Shown: positions 16,131 through 24,707, counted from the first letter of the stretch. The stretch is 64,000 bases of DNA from Bacillota bacterium (GCA_017443515.1 JAFRXM010000054.1:29866-93865), one strand, 5' to 3'. Notes: generated by a model not told the origin, from the sequence alone. Program-made: numbers and translations.

Positions 16131-16868
16131 CTAAGACAGCCACGCCGTGATGGGTATCGCTGCGGCCATGCCCACGATCAGGCTTATCGGCAGCGCGTAA
16201 TCCGCTATCCAGCGTTTGCCGGTCTTCTTCATCAGAAGGCCGCATACCGCCATCACTGCCGCCGCGATAAAGAACACGCACACCGGTATGAAGCCAGTAA
16301 AGTCGCCCTTCGTGACGTTAAGCACATCGCAGAATACGAAGCCCACGAAAGCTGATATCATGCCTATGAACATGGAGTTCTGGAAGATCTCTGCCCACTT
16401 TTTATCGCGCTTTTCGAGGTTGATGACGCCGGTGAGGAGCTTCTTGCCGATCAGAGGAACCAGCCAGATGCCCACCAGTATCGAGATCGTCATGACCCCT
16501 GCTATTGTCACGTACTGCGTGGCGGTAAGGCCGCTGACCTGCCCGAAGGAGAGCCCCATGGCACTTTCCGCGTTGCTGGCTGCGATGGTCTCATAGGAAA
16601 GGTTACCGACGACCGACAGCCTAAGCCACGGCAGCGGCAGGCCCAGGTCCTTGGAAAGAGTTATGACGCTGATGACGATAGCAACAGCAGGCGCGATGGT
16701 AAAGATCGCGGCTGTGCGCGCTATGCGTCTGAGCTTGGCGTTGTCCATTCCAAGCTGCTTTGCCCTCTTCCAGGCCTTCACCAGGAAGAAGACCGACTGC
16801 GCCAGCACCACCGCGACGATGACGCCGGCCAGCACGAACAGCACCGGACTGTTGATAGAAAAATCCAT
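16131..16868 (-). CDS. DUF5058-like polytopic membrane protein
   Basis: This 245-residue protein starts MDFSINSPVLFVLAGVIVAV and has about six membrane segments. From memory it fits the DUF5058 family, which is often paired with a second small membrane protein next to peptidase genes. Its Shine-Dalgarno GGAGGTGA lies 5 bases before the ATG. A copy of the 30-bp palindromic repeat separates it from the YfcC-type gene upstream. The function is unknown; a two-component carrier with 15449-16114 is my inference. Confidence 0.65.
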   Translation of the reverse strand: MDFSINSPVLFVLAGVIVAVVLAQSVFFLVKAWKRAKQLGMDNAKLRRIARTAAIFTIAPAVAIVISVITLSKDLGLPLPWLRLSVVGNLSYETIAASNAESAMGLSFGQVSGLTATQYVTIAGVMTISILVGIWLVPLIGKKLLTGVINLEKRDKKWAEIFQNSMFIGMISAFVGFVFCDVLNVTKGDFTGFIPVCVFFIAAAVMAVCGLLMKKTGKRWIADYALPISLIVGMAAAIPITAWLS

Positions 16869-16880
16869 ATTTCACCTCCG

Positions 16881-16910
16881 TTGGTGGAGAGGGACGGTTC
16901 TTCTCCACCG
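16881..16910. repeat. 30-bp palindromic repeat, copy 2 (intergenic)
   Basis: TTGGTGGAGA, GGGACGGTTC, TTCTCCACCG: a perfect 8-bp stem GGTGGAGA/TCTCCACC. It differs from copy 1 (34-63) at one base. It lies between the YfcC-type stop codon and the DUF5058-like Shine-Dalgarno. Confidence 0.75.
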
Positions 16911-16914
16911 AAAA

Positions 16915-18294
16915 TCAATAGTTTATCGCAAGCCCAAATAGCAGCAGCGCGCAGGTCAGCACCAGATTAGCCAGCTGGAACTTCCAGGCCCACTTGAACC
17001 ATCTGGTATAGCTCACATCTGCGAGCCCCAGGCTTATAAGAAGGGCCGCGTTGGTCGGATAGAATACGTTCGAGAAGCCGTCGCCGAAGGCAAAGGCCAG
17101 TATGCAGAGCTGCGCTGAGATCCCGAAAGCCTGCGCGATCGGAACTATCAGCGGTATGAGCATTATCGCCTTGGCAGAACCCGAAGCGATGAAGAAATTC
17201 ATCACGAGCACTATGAGATAAATGAAGAGCACCACGCACCAGCGCGGCATGCCTGACGCCGCCCCCACTGCCCAGCCAAGCAGCAGGTCTATGACGCCGG
17301 CTTCGGTAAGCGTGTACTTGATAGACGCCGCCATGAGTATCATCAGGACCGCGGGAAGTATGCTGACAAGACCTCGCCAGAAGCTTTTTAGCATAGCGCG
17401 GCCGGGCATCCCGGAGGCCTTTACGGAAGCTATGCCCGCGGCCAGGAAAGCCAGCGCCACTATTATCATGGTGTAGTCCTGAAGGAAGGTCAGGAACGCG
17501 GAGCAGAGCACTATCACTATGCCCGCGCCGAGTATTATCGCAAACAATCTCAGGCCTTTTGCAAGCTTTTCAGAGGATGAAAGCTCGCTGTCTGGATCTT
17601 CGGCTGACTGGCCGGAAATCCCGGTTTCATTCCCTTCCAAAGCGTCCGCAGAACGCCGGCCTGCAGCCTCCACCTTCTTTGCGTGCGCGCGGATGAACAG
17701 AAGAAGCAGCGGATAGATAAGCGCGAACGACAATATCCTCATCCAGGCACCCGAAAACATCGGAAGACCAGCCAGTTTTTGCGCCACGCCTACGGTGAAC
17801 GGATTGAACACGCCCGAAGCGAAGCCGCACCCCACCGCCAGCATGCTCATGGAAAGCCCTGTAAGCCTGTCCCAGCCGAGTTTTACGGCCAGGGCGACAA
17901 CTATAGGCACCAGCGGAACGCACTCCTCAAACGAGCCGATAAGGGCTCCCATGGCCATGAAGAAAAGTACCACTACAGCCATGAGTTTATAGCGGGTCTG
18001 AGAATAGCGCCGCGAGATGACCGACAGCATGTAGCGCATAAGCCCGCTGTCGTCCAGCATGGCAAAGATCCCGCCTATGACGAGAAGGAATATAAGGACC
18101 GCGATAAGCGTGCCGTTGCCCTCCGCGCCAAGCACCAGCACGGGCGAAAGTATCCACTTCCAGAACGGTATGCCGTTTCCGGTAAAGCTCAGCGCGTATG
18201 CTATCACCATCAGCACGAAAATGACCGCTATGGATGTTATGAACGACCTGACGCTGATGTTAAGACTGCCTTTGTTTCCGCTCTTTTCAGACAT
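16915..18294 (-). CDS. YfcC-family (C4-dicarboxylate/amino-acid carrier-like) membrane transporter
   Basis: This protein of about 459 residues has twelve or so membrane segments and the family stretches EECVPLVPIVVALAVKLGWD, GCGFASGVFNPFTVGVAQ and NFFIASGSAKAIMLIPLIVP. YfcC/AbgT-like carriers move amino acids, dicarboxylates or small peptides. I start at the ATG at 18294 with GAGGCGG upstream; a GTG at 18324 would add ten residues. It leads the operon ending in the M20 peptidase, suggesting uptake of a peptide or N-acyl amino acid that the peptidase cleaves. Confidence 0.82.
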   Translation of the reverse strand: MSEKSGNKGSLNISVRSFITSIAVIFVLMVIAYALSFTGNGIPFWKWILSPVLVLGAEGNGTLIAVLIFLLVIGGIFAMLDDSGLMRYMLSVISRRYSQTRYKLMAVVVLFFMAMGALIGSFEECVPLVPIVVALAVKLGWDRLTGLSMSMLAVGCGFASGVFNPFTVGVAQKLAGLPMFSGAWMRILSFALIYPLLLLFIRAHAKKVEAAGRRSADALEGNETGISGQSAEDPDSELSSSEKLAKGLRLFAIILGAGIVIVLCSAFLTFLQDYTMIIVALAFLAAGIASVKASGMPGRAMLKSFWRGLVSILPAVLMILMAASIKYTLTEAGVIDLLLGWAVGAASGMPRWCVVLFIYLIVLVMNFFIASGSAKAIMLIPLIVPIAQAFGISAQLCILAFAFGDGFSNVFYPTNAALLISLGLADVSYTRWFKWAWKFQLANLVLTCALLLFGLAINY

Positions 18295-18349
18295 TTTGCC
18301 GCCTCGGTTTTGTTGCTTCGACACATTAAATCATTACAGTATTTAGTAT

Positions 18350-18402
18350 AAAAAAACAACGTCCCCGCGTCAACATTTTTGTGCAACAAGGGGACGTTTC
18401 AG
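18350..18402 (-). terminator. Intrinsic terminator of the aldehyde dehydrogenase gene
   Basis: The minus strand has stem AACGTCCCC / GGGGACGTT around a 22-base loop, then GTTTTTTTATAC. It sits directly after the aldehyde dehydrogenase stop. Confidence 0.75.
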
Positions 18403-18406
18403 ATCT

Positions 18407-19825
18407 TCACTTCTCGAAGAGTTTGAGGAGTTTCATCTTCCAACGATTCTTTTCGCCGCCGTAGGGGTGCTCGCGCAGAGGCAGGTTGAAGTGCGCAGAG
18501 CCGTAAAGGACCGTGGAGCGGTGCGTAAATTCGTCGAAGCCCCATTTTCCGTGGTAAGAGCCCATACCCGAATGGCCAGTTCCTCCGAATGGCGCTCCCT
18601 TTACCATCAGGTGCAGGCAGACCTCGTTGACACAGCCGCCTCCGTACTGCTGCGAAGCCATGGTCTTGTGCGCCCAGCGCTTATCCTTTGTGAATACGTA
18701 AAGAGCAAGGCCGTGCTCCCGGTCAGCTATAGTGTCCATCAGCTCGTCGATCCGCCCGTCATCGAACGGCACCACCGGAAGCAGCGGGCAGAACAGCTCG
18801 CGCATCACCACAGGCTCGTCCGTCCCTACCGGATAGATGATGGTCGGGGCGTACTTAAGCGCTGCTTCGTCCCCGAAACCTCCGTATACTATCCTGTCCC
18901 GGTACTGCTCCGCCTCAGCGGCGCACCTGGCGTACGCTGCCTTCGTTATCATTTTGGGGTACTCCGGGTTCGCCGGTGCATTCTCCCCTATCTGTTTTTC
19001 AAACGCGGCCTTAAGCTCGGCTACGAACTCGTCCGCCCTCTCACGCGCCACGGCCACCTGATTGACATTTATACATATCTGACCGCTGTTGCAGAGCTTG
19101 AAGAACGCGATCTTCCTGGCGGCGTCCCTGATATCCGCGTCTTTTCTTATGACAGCCCAGTTGCCTGTCTCACCGCCGAGCTCCAGCGCCACAGGAGTGA
19201 GGTTCTTTGCCGCCATCTCCATGACGTGCTTTCCGACCTTAGGCGAGCCGGTATAAAAGATCTTGTCGAAGCGCTCTTCAAGGCACAGGTCCGCCACGTC
19301 GTGGCCTCCGTCTACCACCGCAGCGAACTCGGGCGGATAGAGCTTGGAAACTATCTTCTTAAGCACCTCGGTGCAGGCCGGCGACTTGGAGCTTGCCTTT
19401 ATGACCGCGGTGTTTCCACCGGCTATGCTTGCCGCAAGCACGCCGAAACTCAGCAGTATCGGGAAGTTGAACGGACTGATGATAAGCGACACCCCGTAGG
19501 GCATCTTGTACACCCTGGTAAAGACGCTCGGAAAGCATATAAGACCGCTGAAAAGCAGCTTCGGCCGCGCCCAGCGCCCAAGGCCTTTTATCATCTCGTT
19601 CGTCTCCAGGATCACCGTTCCTATATCGCAGAAATATGCCTCTTCGCGACTGCGCCCAAGGTCTTTGGCAAGCGCCGCCTCTATCTCTTCCTCGTGGGCA
19701 GTCATAGCGTCCCGCAGCTTTTTGAGCTGTTCCTTGCGCCACGAAACATCCAGAGTCCTGCCGCTTTTGAAAAACGCCCTCTGCTTTTCCACCAGTCCGT
19801 GGATATCGTCTTTTGTCCAGACCAT
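18407..19825 (-). CDS. NAD(P)-dependent aldehyde dehydrogenase
   Basis: This 472-residue enzyme is similar to class 3 aldehyde dehydrogenases. It has SPFNFPILLSFGVLAASIAGG, FYTGSPKVGKHVMEMAA, ALELGGETGNWAVI and the nucleophile region CNSGQICINVNQVAV with the catalytic Cys in GQICI. A C-terminal hydrophobic tail, as in membrane-bound ALDH3 members, is not obvious. The start has GGAGGTGA before the ATG. It would oxidise an aldehyde to an acid. It has its own promoter and terminator, next to the glycyl radical enzyme gene, so it may act on an aldehyde made by that enzyme. Confidence 0.88.
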   Translation of the reverse strand: MVWTKDDIHGLVEKQRAFFKSGRTLDVSWRKEQLKKLRDAMTAHEEEIEAALAKDLGRSREEAYFCDIGTVILETNEMIKGLGRWARPKLLFSGLICFPSVFTRVYKMPYGVSLIISPFNFPILLSFGVLAASIAGGNTAVIKASSKSPACTEVLKKIVSKLYPPEFAAVVDGGHDVADLCLEERFDKIFYTGSPKVGKHVMEMAAKNLTPVALELGGETGNWAVIRKDADIRDAARKIAFFKLCNSGQICINVNQVAVARERADEFVAELKAAFEKQIGENAPANPEYPKMITKAAYARCAAEAEQYRDRIVYGGFGDEAALKYAPTIIYPVGTDEPVVMRELFCPLLPVVPFDDGRIDELMDTIADREHGLALYVFTKDKRWAHKTMASQQYGGGCVNEVCLHLMVKGAPFGGTGHSGMGSYHGKWGFDEFTHRSTVLYGSAHFNLPLREHPYGGEKNRWKMKLLKLFEK

Positions 19826-19848
19826 GGCTCACCTCCGCTTTCATGTTC

Positions 19849-19877
19849 ATGCTAACACGTATCGATACGTATGTCAA
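19849..19877 (-). promoter_or_regulatory. Aldehyde dehydrogenase promoter with embedded palindromic operator
   Basis: The minus strand reads TTGACA, 17 bases, TAGCAT. The spacer contains the perfect 14-bp palindrome ACGTATCGATACGT (19,857-19,870), placed to block RNA polymerase if bound by a repressor. Confidence 0.65.
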
Positions 19878-19891
19878 AACCATATAAAAGA

Positions 19892-19914
19892 CCCCGGGCG
19901 TTTCTGCCCGGGAT
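19892..19914 (-). terminator. Intrinsic terminator of the glycyl radical enzyme gene
   Basis: The minus strand has CCCGGGC, loop AGAAAC, GCCCGGG, then GTCTTTTATATGG. Confidence 0.72.
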
Positions 19915-19961
19915 CCAGTTTATTTCAGGTCTGCCAAAGAAGGACTGTCCATCTTTTCAGC

Positions 19962-22367
19962 TTACAGGTGCTGCATGTTGCGGTTGATGACCTCTACCTG
20001 CATCTCGTTGTTGAGCTGTACGAAGTAAGCGCTGTAGCCTGCGATGCGGACCAGCAGCTCTCTGTGAGCTTCGGGGTGCTCGTGAGCATCCACCAGGGTC
20101 TCCTGGGTGACTACGTTGAACTGCACCTGCTTGCCGCCGTTCTTCAGGTAGGTGGTGATGAGCGCCGCGAACTTCTCCTTGTCGGCCTCGGTCTTGAGGT
20201 TGTTCGGGTCGAACTTCATGTTAAGCAGCGTTGCCTGCCACGGATCCTGATCGATGTTGAGAGCGGACTTCATTACCGCTACCGGACCGTTGAGGTCGCG
20301 GCCCTGCATCGGGCTCATGGTGCCGTCCGCAAGCAGTGTGCCTGCCTTGCGGCCGTCCGGGGTGGCTCCGGTGAGGAGTCCGCCGGGCTGGTGTGACGTA
20401 ATGGATATTCCGCAGGGAACTGTGGTTCCGCCGGTGATGGTCGGCTTGGTAACTACGTAGTCAGCGAGCATCTTGTAAAGGTCCGCAACGATCTTGTCTA
20501 CGTAGGGATCGTCGTTACCATACTTCGGAGCGGCAAGGAAGTCCTTCTGCATGTCTTCGTAGCCTACCCAGTCTGCTTCCAGAGCGTCGTAGAGCTGCTT
20601 CATGGTGTACTTCTTATCGTCGAATACGAGCTTCTTGATAGCTGCCATGGAATCGCCTACGTTTACCATACCTATGGAGCATACGGAAGCGGTGTTGTCG
20701 AACGGGATGTCGTGCCTGCACCAGATGTCCTTGCCGGACTCGATGCCGTTCTGCATCAGAGCAGCTCTGAACGGGTCGGGCAGTATCTCCTGGGTGATCT
20801 TGATCTCGACGTTGTTCCTCTCGATAACAGCGGATACGCAGTACTCGAACTGCTTTCTCCATGCCTCCCAGAGTTCCTCGAAGCTCTCGAACTTTGTGAA
20901 GTCGCCGGTCTGGATACCTACCATCTGGTTGGTGCGTGCGCCCCAGCCATTGTGGCGCATGATGTCGAAGATCATGGTCATGATGGTCATGGGGACCGGG
21001 CCTGTTCTGGACTTGCCGGGCAGGTTGGCGTCGAGACAGCCTGTGATGGCGTACTCGCGCGCGTCTTCTATCTTTACACCGTGCATGGTGAAGAAGTTGG
21101 TGTAGGATGCGTCAGAGATGAAGGCCGGCATGGACAGGCCTGCTACCTGGCACTCAACGCCCTTCATGATGAGGCTGTGCGGGGTGGAATCCGCGACGCA
21201 CAGTGTGATGGTGTGATGCGGGGTCCTGGTGATCAGAGCAGCCTCGAGCAGCATGTAGGAGATGTCGTTGGTGGCGTCGGTGCCGTCTTCCTTGACGCCG
21301 CCGATGAGGAAGTTGTGCCACTTCGCAAAGCCCGCGTTCTTCTTGCGGTTCATCTTGCCGGATGTCCTGTTGAGCTCCATGTCCTTAAAGCGCAGCAGGC
21401 ACAGAAGCTCAAGAGCTTCCTCGTAAGTGATGCGGCCTGCATCAAGGTCTGCTTTGTAGTACGGATACATCATCTGGTCGAAGCGTCCGCCGGGAAGCGT
21501 GGTGGACGGGGAAAGCATCAGCAGCTGGAACCACATGCACTGAAGGGCCTCTCTGAAGGTCCTTGCCGGGTGCATCGGCACCCACGCACAGGTCTCGGAG
21601 ATCAGCTGCAGCTCTGCCTTTCTCCTGGGATCGGCTTCCTTTTCAGCCATCTCGGCAGCCAGTTTCGAATATCTCTGAGCCAGGGTGTTTATAGCTTCGA
21701 AGGAGTAGATGACGCCCTGATAATATCTGAACTTGTCGATGCTCTCGGCGTCGAAGAACCTCAGCTCGGACTGCAGCTTTTTAGCCTGCTCGATAAGAGC
21801 CAGGGTCCCGTTCTTGAGGATCTTTTCGTAGTCGATGCAAAGAAGCACCAGCGACGGTCCGAGGCCCAGACCGCTCTGAGCGTATCCGCCGCCGACGCCG
21901 CGGCCTTCGCCCTTTGCCTTCCACGGAGGAAGAACGAGGCCTTCCTGAAGGAGCTTAATGATGTGCTCGTCAGCCTGCTCGTAGTAGATGTCTCCCTGCA
22001 TGCCCATCTGGGTGGCCGGGTTGTGCTTCTTGTTGAGTTCCTGAAGATCCCTCTGATCCTCTTCTGTCATGAGGTAGCCGTCTTCCACCAGAGAATCGAT
22101 CTCGTCCTGGCTCCAGATGCCGTAGTTGGGGTCGATCTCAAGGCCCATGGGCTTGGAAGCGCCGATACCTACGATGAGCTCATCTTCTGCGATCTCGATC
22201 GGCATCCTTTCGGTCCATGCCTTGAGGATCTTTCCGCGCTGTACGATGAGAGCGTCGTGCTTGTTCTGCTCTACAACGTCTGCGTAGATCCTGTACTTCT
22301 CGATGCAGATGGGATAGTGGTCTACGAGGTACCTGGGTCTCATTCTTTCAACTCTTTCGAACTTCAT
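19962..22367 (-). CDS. Glycyl radical enzyme of the pyruvate formate-lyase superfamily, substrate unknown
   Basis: This 801-residue protein has the glycyl radical loop RIAGYSAYF near residue 777 and a catalytic thiyl cysteine in GCLDANLPG near residue 442. Pyruvate formate-lyase has two adjacent cysteines, so this is another branch. Dehydratases and several lyases of the superfamily carry GCxE, where the Glu two residues after Cys acts in catalysis; here Asp is in that place. No radical-SAM activating enzyme lies nearby, so activation must come from elsewhere in the genome. A divergent PucR/CdaR-type regulator starts 87 bases away. The adjacent aldehyde dehydrogenase hints at an aldehyde-yielding reaction, but this is inference. 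Confidence 0.85.
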   Translation of the reverse strand: MKFERVERMRPRYLVDHYPICIEKYRIYADVVEQNKHDALIVQRGKILKAWTERMPIEIAEDELIVGIGASKPMGLEIDPNYGIWSQDEIDSLVEDGYLMTEEDQRDLQELNKKHNPATQMGMQGDIYYEQADEHIIKLLQEGLVLPPWKAKGEGRGVGGGYAQSGLGLGPSLVLLCIDYEKILKNGTLALIEQAKKLQSELRFFDAESIDKFRYYQGVIYSFEAINTLAQRYSKLAAEMAEKEADPRRKAELQLISETCAWVPMHPARTFREALQCMWFQLLMLSPSTTLPGGRFDQMMYPYYKADLDAGRITYEEALELLCLLRFKDMELNRTSGKMNRKKNAGFAKWHNFLIGGVKEDGTDATNDISYMLLEAALITRTPHHTITLCVADSTPHSLIMKGVECQVAGLSMPAFISDASYTNFFTMHGVKIEDAREYAITGCLDANLPGKSRTGPVPMTIMTMIFDIMRHNGWGARTNQMVGIQTGDFTKFESFEELWEAWRKQFEYCVSAVIERNNVEIKITQEILPDPFRAALMQNGIESGKDIWCRHDIPFDNTASVCSIGMVNVGDSMAAIKKLVFDDKKYTMKQLYDALEADWVGYEDMQKDFLAAPKYGNDDPYVDKIVADLYKMLADYVVTKPTITGGTTVPCGISITSHQPGGLLTGATPDGRKAGTLLADGTMSPMQGRDLNGPVAVMKSALNIDQDPWQATLLNMKFDPNNLKTEADKEKFAALITTYLKNGGKQVQFNVVTQETLVDAHEHPEAHRELLVRIAGYSAYFVQLNNEMQVEVINRNMQHL

Positions 22368-22384
22368 AGTTTCTCCTTTCAGGT

Positions 22385-22412
22385 TTGATTAATGTGTTAT
22401 TTTTGGTATAAT
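22385..22412 (+). promoter_or_regulatory. Promoter of the PucR/CdaR-type regulator gene
   Basis: TTGATT, 16 bases, TATAAT, ending 42 bases before the regulator's start. The overlapping AT-rich stretch TATAATATTATA could hold the -10 of the divergent glycyl radical enzyme gene as well. Confidence 0.5.
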
Positions 22413-22453
22413 ATTATAAGCTGTTTATTGATGTTTATCCGGAGGCCAGCGCA

Positions 22454-23509
22454 ATGTCTGATCTTACCAAACTGTTTGAAGAGCTGCAGCTTACTGCCGA
22501 CCCTTCCGTGCCCGTAAAAGGCGTACTCATATCTGACGATCCTTCCGCGGAGCCGGGCTACATATACACCGACAGCGCCGACGGGCTGCTGGATCTTCTT
22601 GAGTCCAGGCGGGCCGAGGACCGCGCTTCAGGAGCCGGCGCTCTTGCCGGAACTCCTTTCCAGGAGATAATTGCCGAAGCTTTCAGCAAGAACCCCAGGG
22701 ATCTTTTCTCGCTCGATCAGAAGCTTTCCGCGCTTCCGGGGATGAAGCAGTTCAAGTGCGGTATGGTGATCCAGGCTCTCACCGACGACGGCCGCCCCTT
22801 CGTGGGCTTCAACCACGCTCCGGTAAACACTGTGGACCGGATCAGGAAGTTCTTCCCCAAAGACTACATTGCCGTTCTGGGCGATGTGATCTACGTCCTT
22901 AAGACCTCCAACGAGATGATGCCCGGCTTTGAGATCGAGGACGCGGACGGCTTTGAAAAGCTGCTGGCTTCCATAAACGCCTACGCCATGAAGGGCAACA
23001 CTTCGCAGTGGATAAAAGGCCTCAGGATCCTGTTCAACCAGTGCCGCATAACCCTTCCGATAGCAGTTGCCGTAAGATACGGTTCTGAAGCCGGCAAACG
23101 CTGCCTCAACTACAACCGCTTCAATTTCTACTTCAGCATCTACCTTGCGGAGCGCTCCGCCGGACACACCATGGGCACAGGCGACGTGCTGTATCTGTGT
23201 GATGCCGCCGTGCTTACGCTTACGCGCTACGACCGCCAGTTCAACAGCGACCTGCGCGATACCCTCTTCGTCTACCTGATGAGGGACCGCAACATCAGCG
23301 CCGCCGCGCGCGACCTGCACGTGCACAGGAACACCGTCATCTACAAGCTGAACCAGATAAAGTCCCTGATCGGCGACAAGGCTGACGATCCTTATGTGCG
23401 CCACAACCTTATCTCCAGCTGCATGATAATCCGCTACATAGAGAACTACCACCAGCGCGAGGTGGATCTGCCGCCAGTCGAAAAATCGCTGCTCAGAAAA
23501 AACACCTGA
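22454..23509 (+). CDS. PucR/CdaR-type transcriptional regulator
   Basis: This 351-residue protein has a C-terminal helix-turn-helix typical of the PucR/CdaR family: LFVYLMRDRNISAAARDLHV followed by HRNTVIYKLNQIKSLIG at about 270-310. The N-terminal 250 residues look like a sensory region with a GGDEF-like/CdaR middle part. It is transcribed away from the glycyl radical enzyme gene and most likely controls it. Members of this family usually activate catabolic genes in response to the substrate. The effector cannot be read here. Confidence 0.85.
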   Translation: MSDLTKLFEELQLTADPSVPVKGVLISDDPSAEPGYIYTDSADGLLDLLESRRAEDRASGAGALAGTPFQEIIAEAFSKNPRDLFSLDQKLSALPGMKQFKCGMVIQALTDDGRPFVGFNHAPVNTVDRIRKFFPKDYIAVLGDVIYVLKTSNEMMPGFEIEDADGFEKLLASINAYAMKGNTSQWIKGLRILFNQCRITLPIAVAVRYGSEAGKRCLNYNRFNFYFSIYLAERSAGHTMGTGDVLYLCDAAVLTLTRYDRQFNSDLRDTLFVYLMRDRNISAAARDLHVHRNTVIYKLNQIKSLIGDKADDPYVRHNLISSCMIIRYIENYHQREVDLPPVEKSLLRKNT

Positions 23510-23593
23510 TACCACGATTTTAAAGGAAAAACGCCCCGCTGGCAATGTACTTCATATTCAAAAGTACCAGTCACCTTTTGTGCACAGTATACA

Positions 23594-23642
23594 AAAGAAA
23601 AAAAGCCGCGATAATAAAAACATTTTGCTTGCTTTTGCGGCT
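23594..23642 (-). terminator. Terminator-like inverted repeat before tRNA-Ser
   Basis: The minus strand has AGCCGC ... GCGGCT around 27 bases, then TTTTTTTCTTTTG. No leftward gene obviously needs it. The rest of 23,510-23,696 shows no gene and may hold the tRNA promoter. Confidence 0.35.
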
Positions 23643-23696
23643 CTCTTGTTGTAAACTTGTAGGGTCGAATTCAATATTGCAACAGAACTTTGACAC

Positions 23697-23784
23697 GGAG
23701 GGTTGACCGAGTGGCTAAGGAGCTCGCCTGGAAAGCGAGTAGGGCTGAAAGGCCTCGTGGGTTCGAGTCCCATGCCCTCCGCCA
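23697..23784 (+). tRNA. tRNA-Ser (anticodon GGA), CCA encoded
   Basis: The 88-base gene has acceptor arms GGAGGGT/GCCCTCC, D-arm GACCGAGTGGCTAAGGAGC, anticodon stem CTCGC-CTGGAAA-GCGAG with GGA, a long variable arm as in class II tRNAs, and T-arm GTGGG TTCGAGTCCCAT. The 3' CCA is encoded. Its 3' 16 bases before CA are repeated at 33,485-33,500, so it is probably the attachment site of an island. Confidence 0.97.
23767..23782 (+). repeat. Island attachment core, left copy (3' end of tRNA-Ser)
   Basis: GTCCCATGCCCTCCGC, identical to 33,485-33,500. It lies entirely within the tRNA gene, so integration would leave the tRNA intact. Confidence 0.8.
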
Positions 23785-23815
23785 TCGAAACAGGATCGGA
23801 AACGATCCTGTTTTT
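23785..23815 (+). terminator. tRNA-Ser terminator
   Basis: AACAGGATCG, loop GAAA, CGATCCTGTT followed by TTT, immediately after the tRNA. Confidence 0.85.
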
Positions 23816-23892
23816 CGTTGGAATTTCAACGTTTTTCAGATGCGACCACAATTTCCAATTATTCTTTTTTTGTGTTTTTGTGTGACTTTTGG

Positions 23893-23974
23893 TGGTTACT
23901 ACTGGTTACACATCCCCAAACCCGTTGGAATTACTGAGGTTTCGGGTTTGGGGGTGTAACCAAAAGTGTAACCA
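23893..23974. repeat. Four-copy TGGTTAC(AC) repeat array within a long inverted repeat
   Basis: TGGTTAC copies occur at 23,893 and 23,903 and in reverse (GTGTAACCA) at 23,954 and 23,966. The inner pair extends into a stem of about 19 bp (CCCCAAACCCG/CGGGTTTGGGG). It lies between the tRNA and the recombinase remnant. It may be arm-type recombinase sites or the recombinase gene's terminator. The remaining sequence of 23,816-23,995 is AT-rich and shows no gene. Confidence 0.55.
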
Positions 23975-23995
23975 TTTTTGGTACAAATCAATTAG

Positions 23996-24313
23996 CTACT
24001 TACTTAACGCACGCTCAATAAGCGTTATTTTTTCGGTGCTTTCACTGCGGTCAAAACAGTAATTATGGAGAGTCGTTCTTTCATCAGTATGTCCTACAAG
24101 AGCTCTGATCGTGTTTGGATTGACACCTTCGCTGTACAAAGATGAAATATACGTCTTACGTGCTTTATGCGAACTCTTTACTGGAATACCCATTTCTTTT
24201 GAGTATTTGTTGTAACAGTATCGCAAAGCATCATAGGATAACGGACCATCTGTCATTGAAAAGATATATCCATCATCGCTGACGCCACAACTTTTCTGAC
24301 GTTCATTAGCCAT
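23996..24313 (-). pseudogene. Tyrosine recombinase (integrase), C-terminal fragment
   Basis: Only about 105 residues remain. They include the HxxR box (SSHKARKTYISSLY), then IRALVGHTDERTTLHNYCF, with the later His and the nucleophile Tyr of phage-type integrases. The N-terminal DNA-binding part and the first catalytic Arg are missing. The open frame begins abruptly at the junction with an IS66 transposase fragment on the other strand. It sits just inside the tRNA-Ser attachment core, the usual place for an island integrase. Base composition is visibly more AT-rich than the neighbours. Confidence 0.8.
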
Positions 24314-24319
24314 CCTGAT

Positions 24320-24619
24320 ATGCAGGGCTCTGCGCTATGCCGTGCAGTAACTTATGCAAGAAACCAGAGACCGTATATGGAGAACTATCTTCTTGACGGG
24401 AGGCTGTCTATTTCAAACAATGCTGCCGAAAATGCCTTCAGACCGTTTACGGTGGGCAGGAAGAACTGGCTGTTTGCGGATACTCCGGCCGGTGCTGAAG
24501 CATCGGCTGCGATCTACAGCATAGTGGAGACGGCCAAGGCAAGCGGGCTGAATGTCTACTCGTATTTTGACCTTGGAGCAGCAGATCGCAGGAGCAGTGC
24601 AATAAAAATGCCTGACTAG
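24320..24619 (+). pseudogene. IS66-family transposase, C-terminal fragment
   Basis: The fragment of about 99 residues matches the end of the IS66 transposase: AVTYARNQRPYMENYLLDGR, SISNNAAENAFRPFTVGRKNW and LFADTPAGAEASAAIYSIVE. The catalytic Asp residues further upstream are missing and the frame starts at the junction with the recombinase remnant. It is therefore inactive. No terminal inverted repeats are visible. Confidence 0.85.
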
Positions 24620-24686
24620 GAGCCTTGTCGGAGATATCCTAAGCCAGACACCTGATTATTTGGCGTTTACTTTATTATAACACAAA

Positions 24687-24707
24687 CGGGCAGGTATATC
24701 CCGCCCG
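24687..24707 (-). terminator. Weak terminator-like hairpin after the siroheme reductase gene
   Basis: The minus strand has CGGGCGGG ... CCTGCCCG followed by TTTGTGTT. The T-tract is poor. Confidence 0.4.

Noticed and set aside
20712..22388. A 558-codon plus-strand frame opposite the glycyl radical enzyme
   Set aside because: It is the antisense shadow of a strongly conserved enzyme gene; the translated text is low in recognisable motifs.
23558..23851. A minus-strand frame of 97 codons across the tRNA-Ser
   Set aside because: Its middle is the well-known spurious translation of an antisense tRNA-Ser gene; nothing else supports it.
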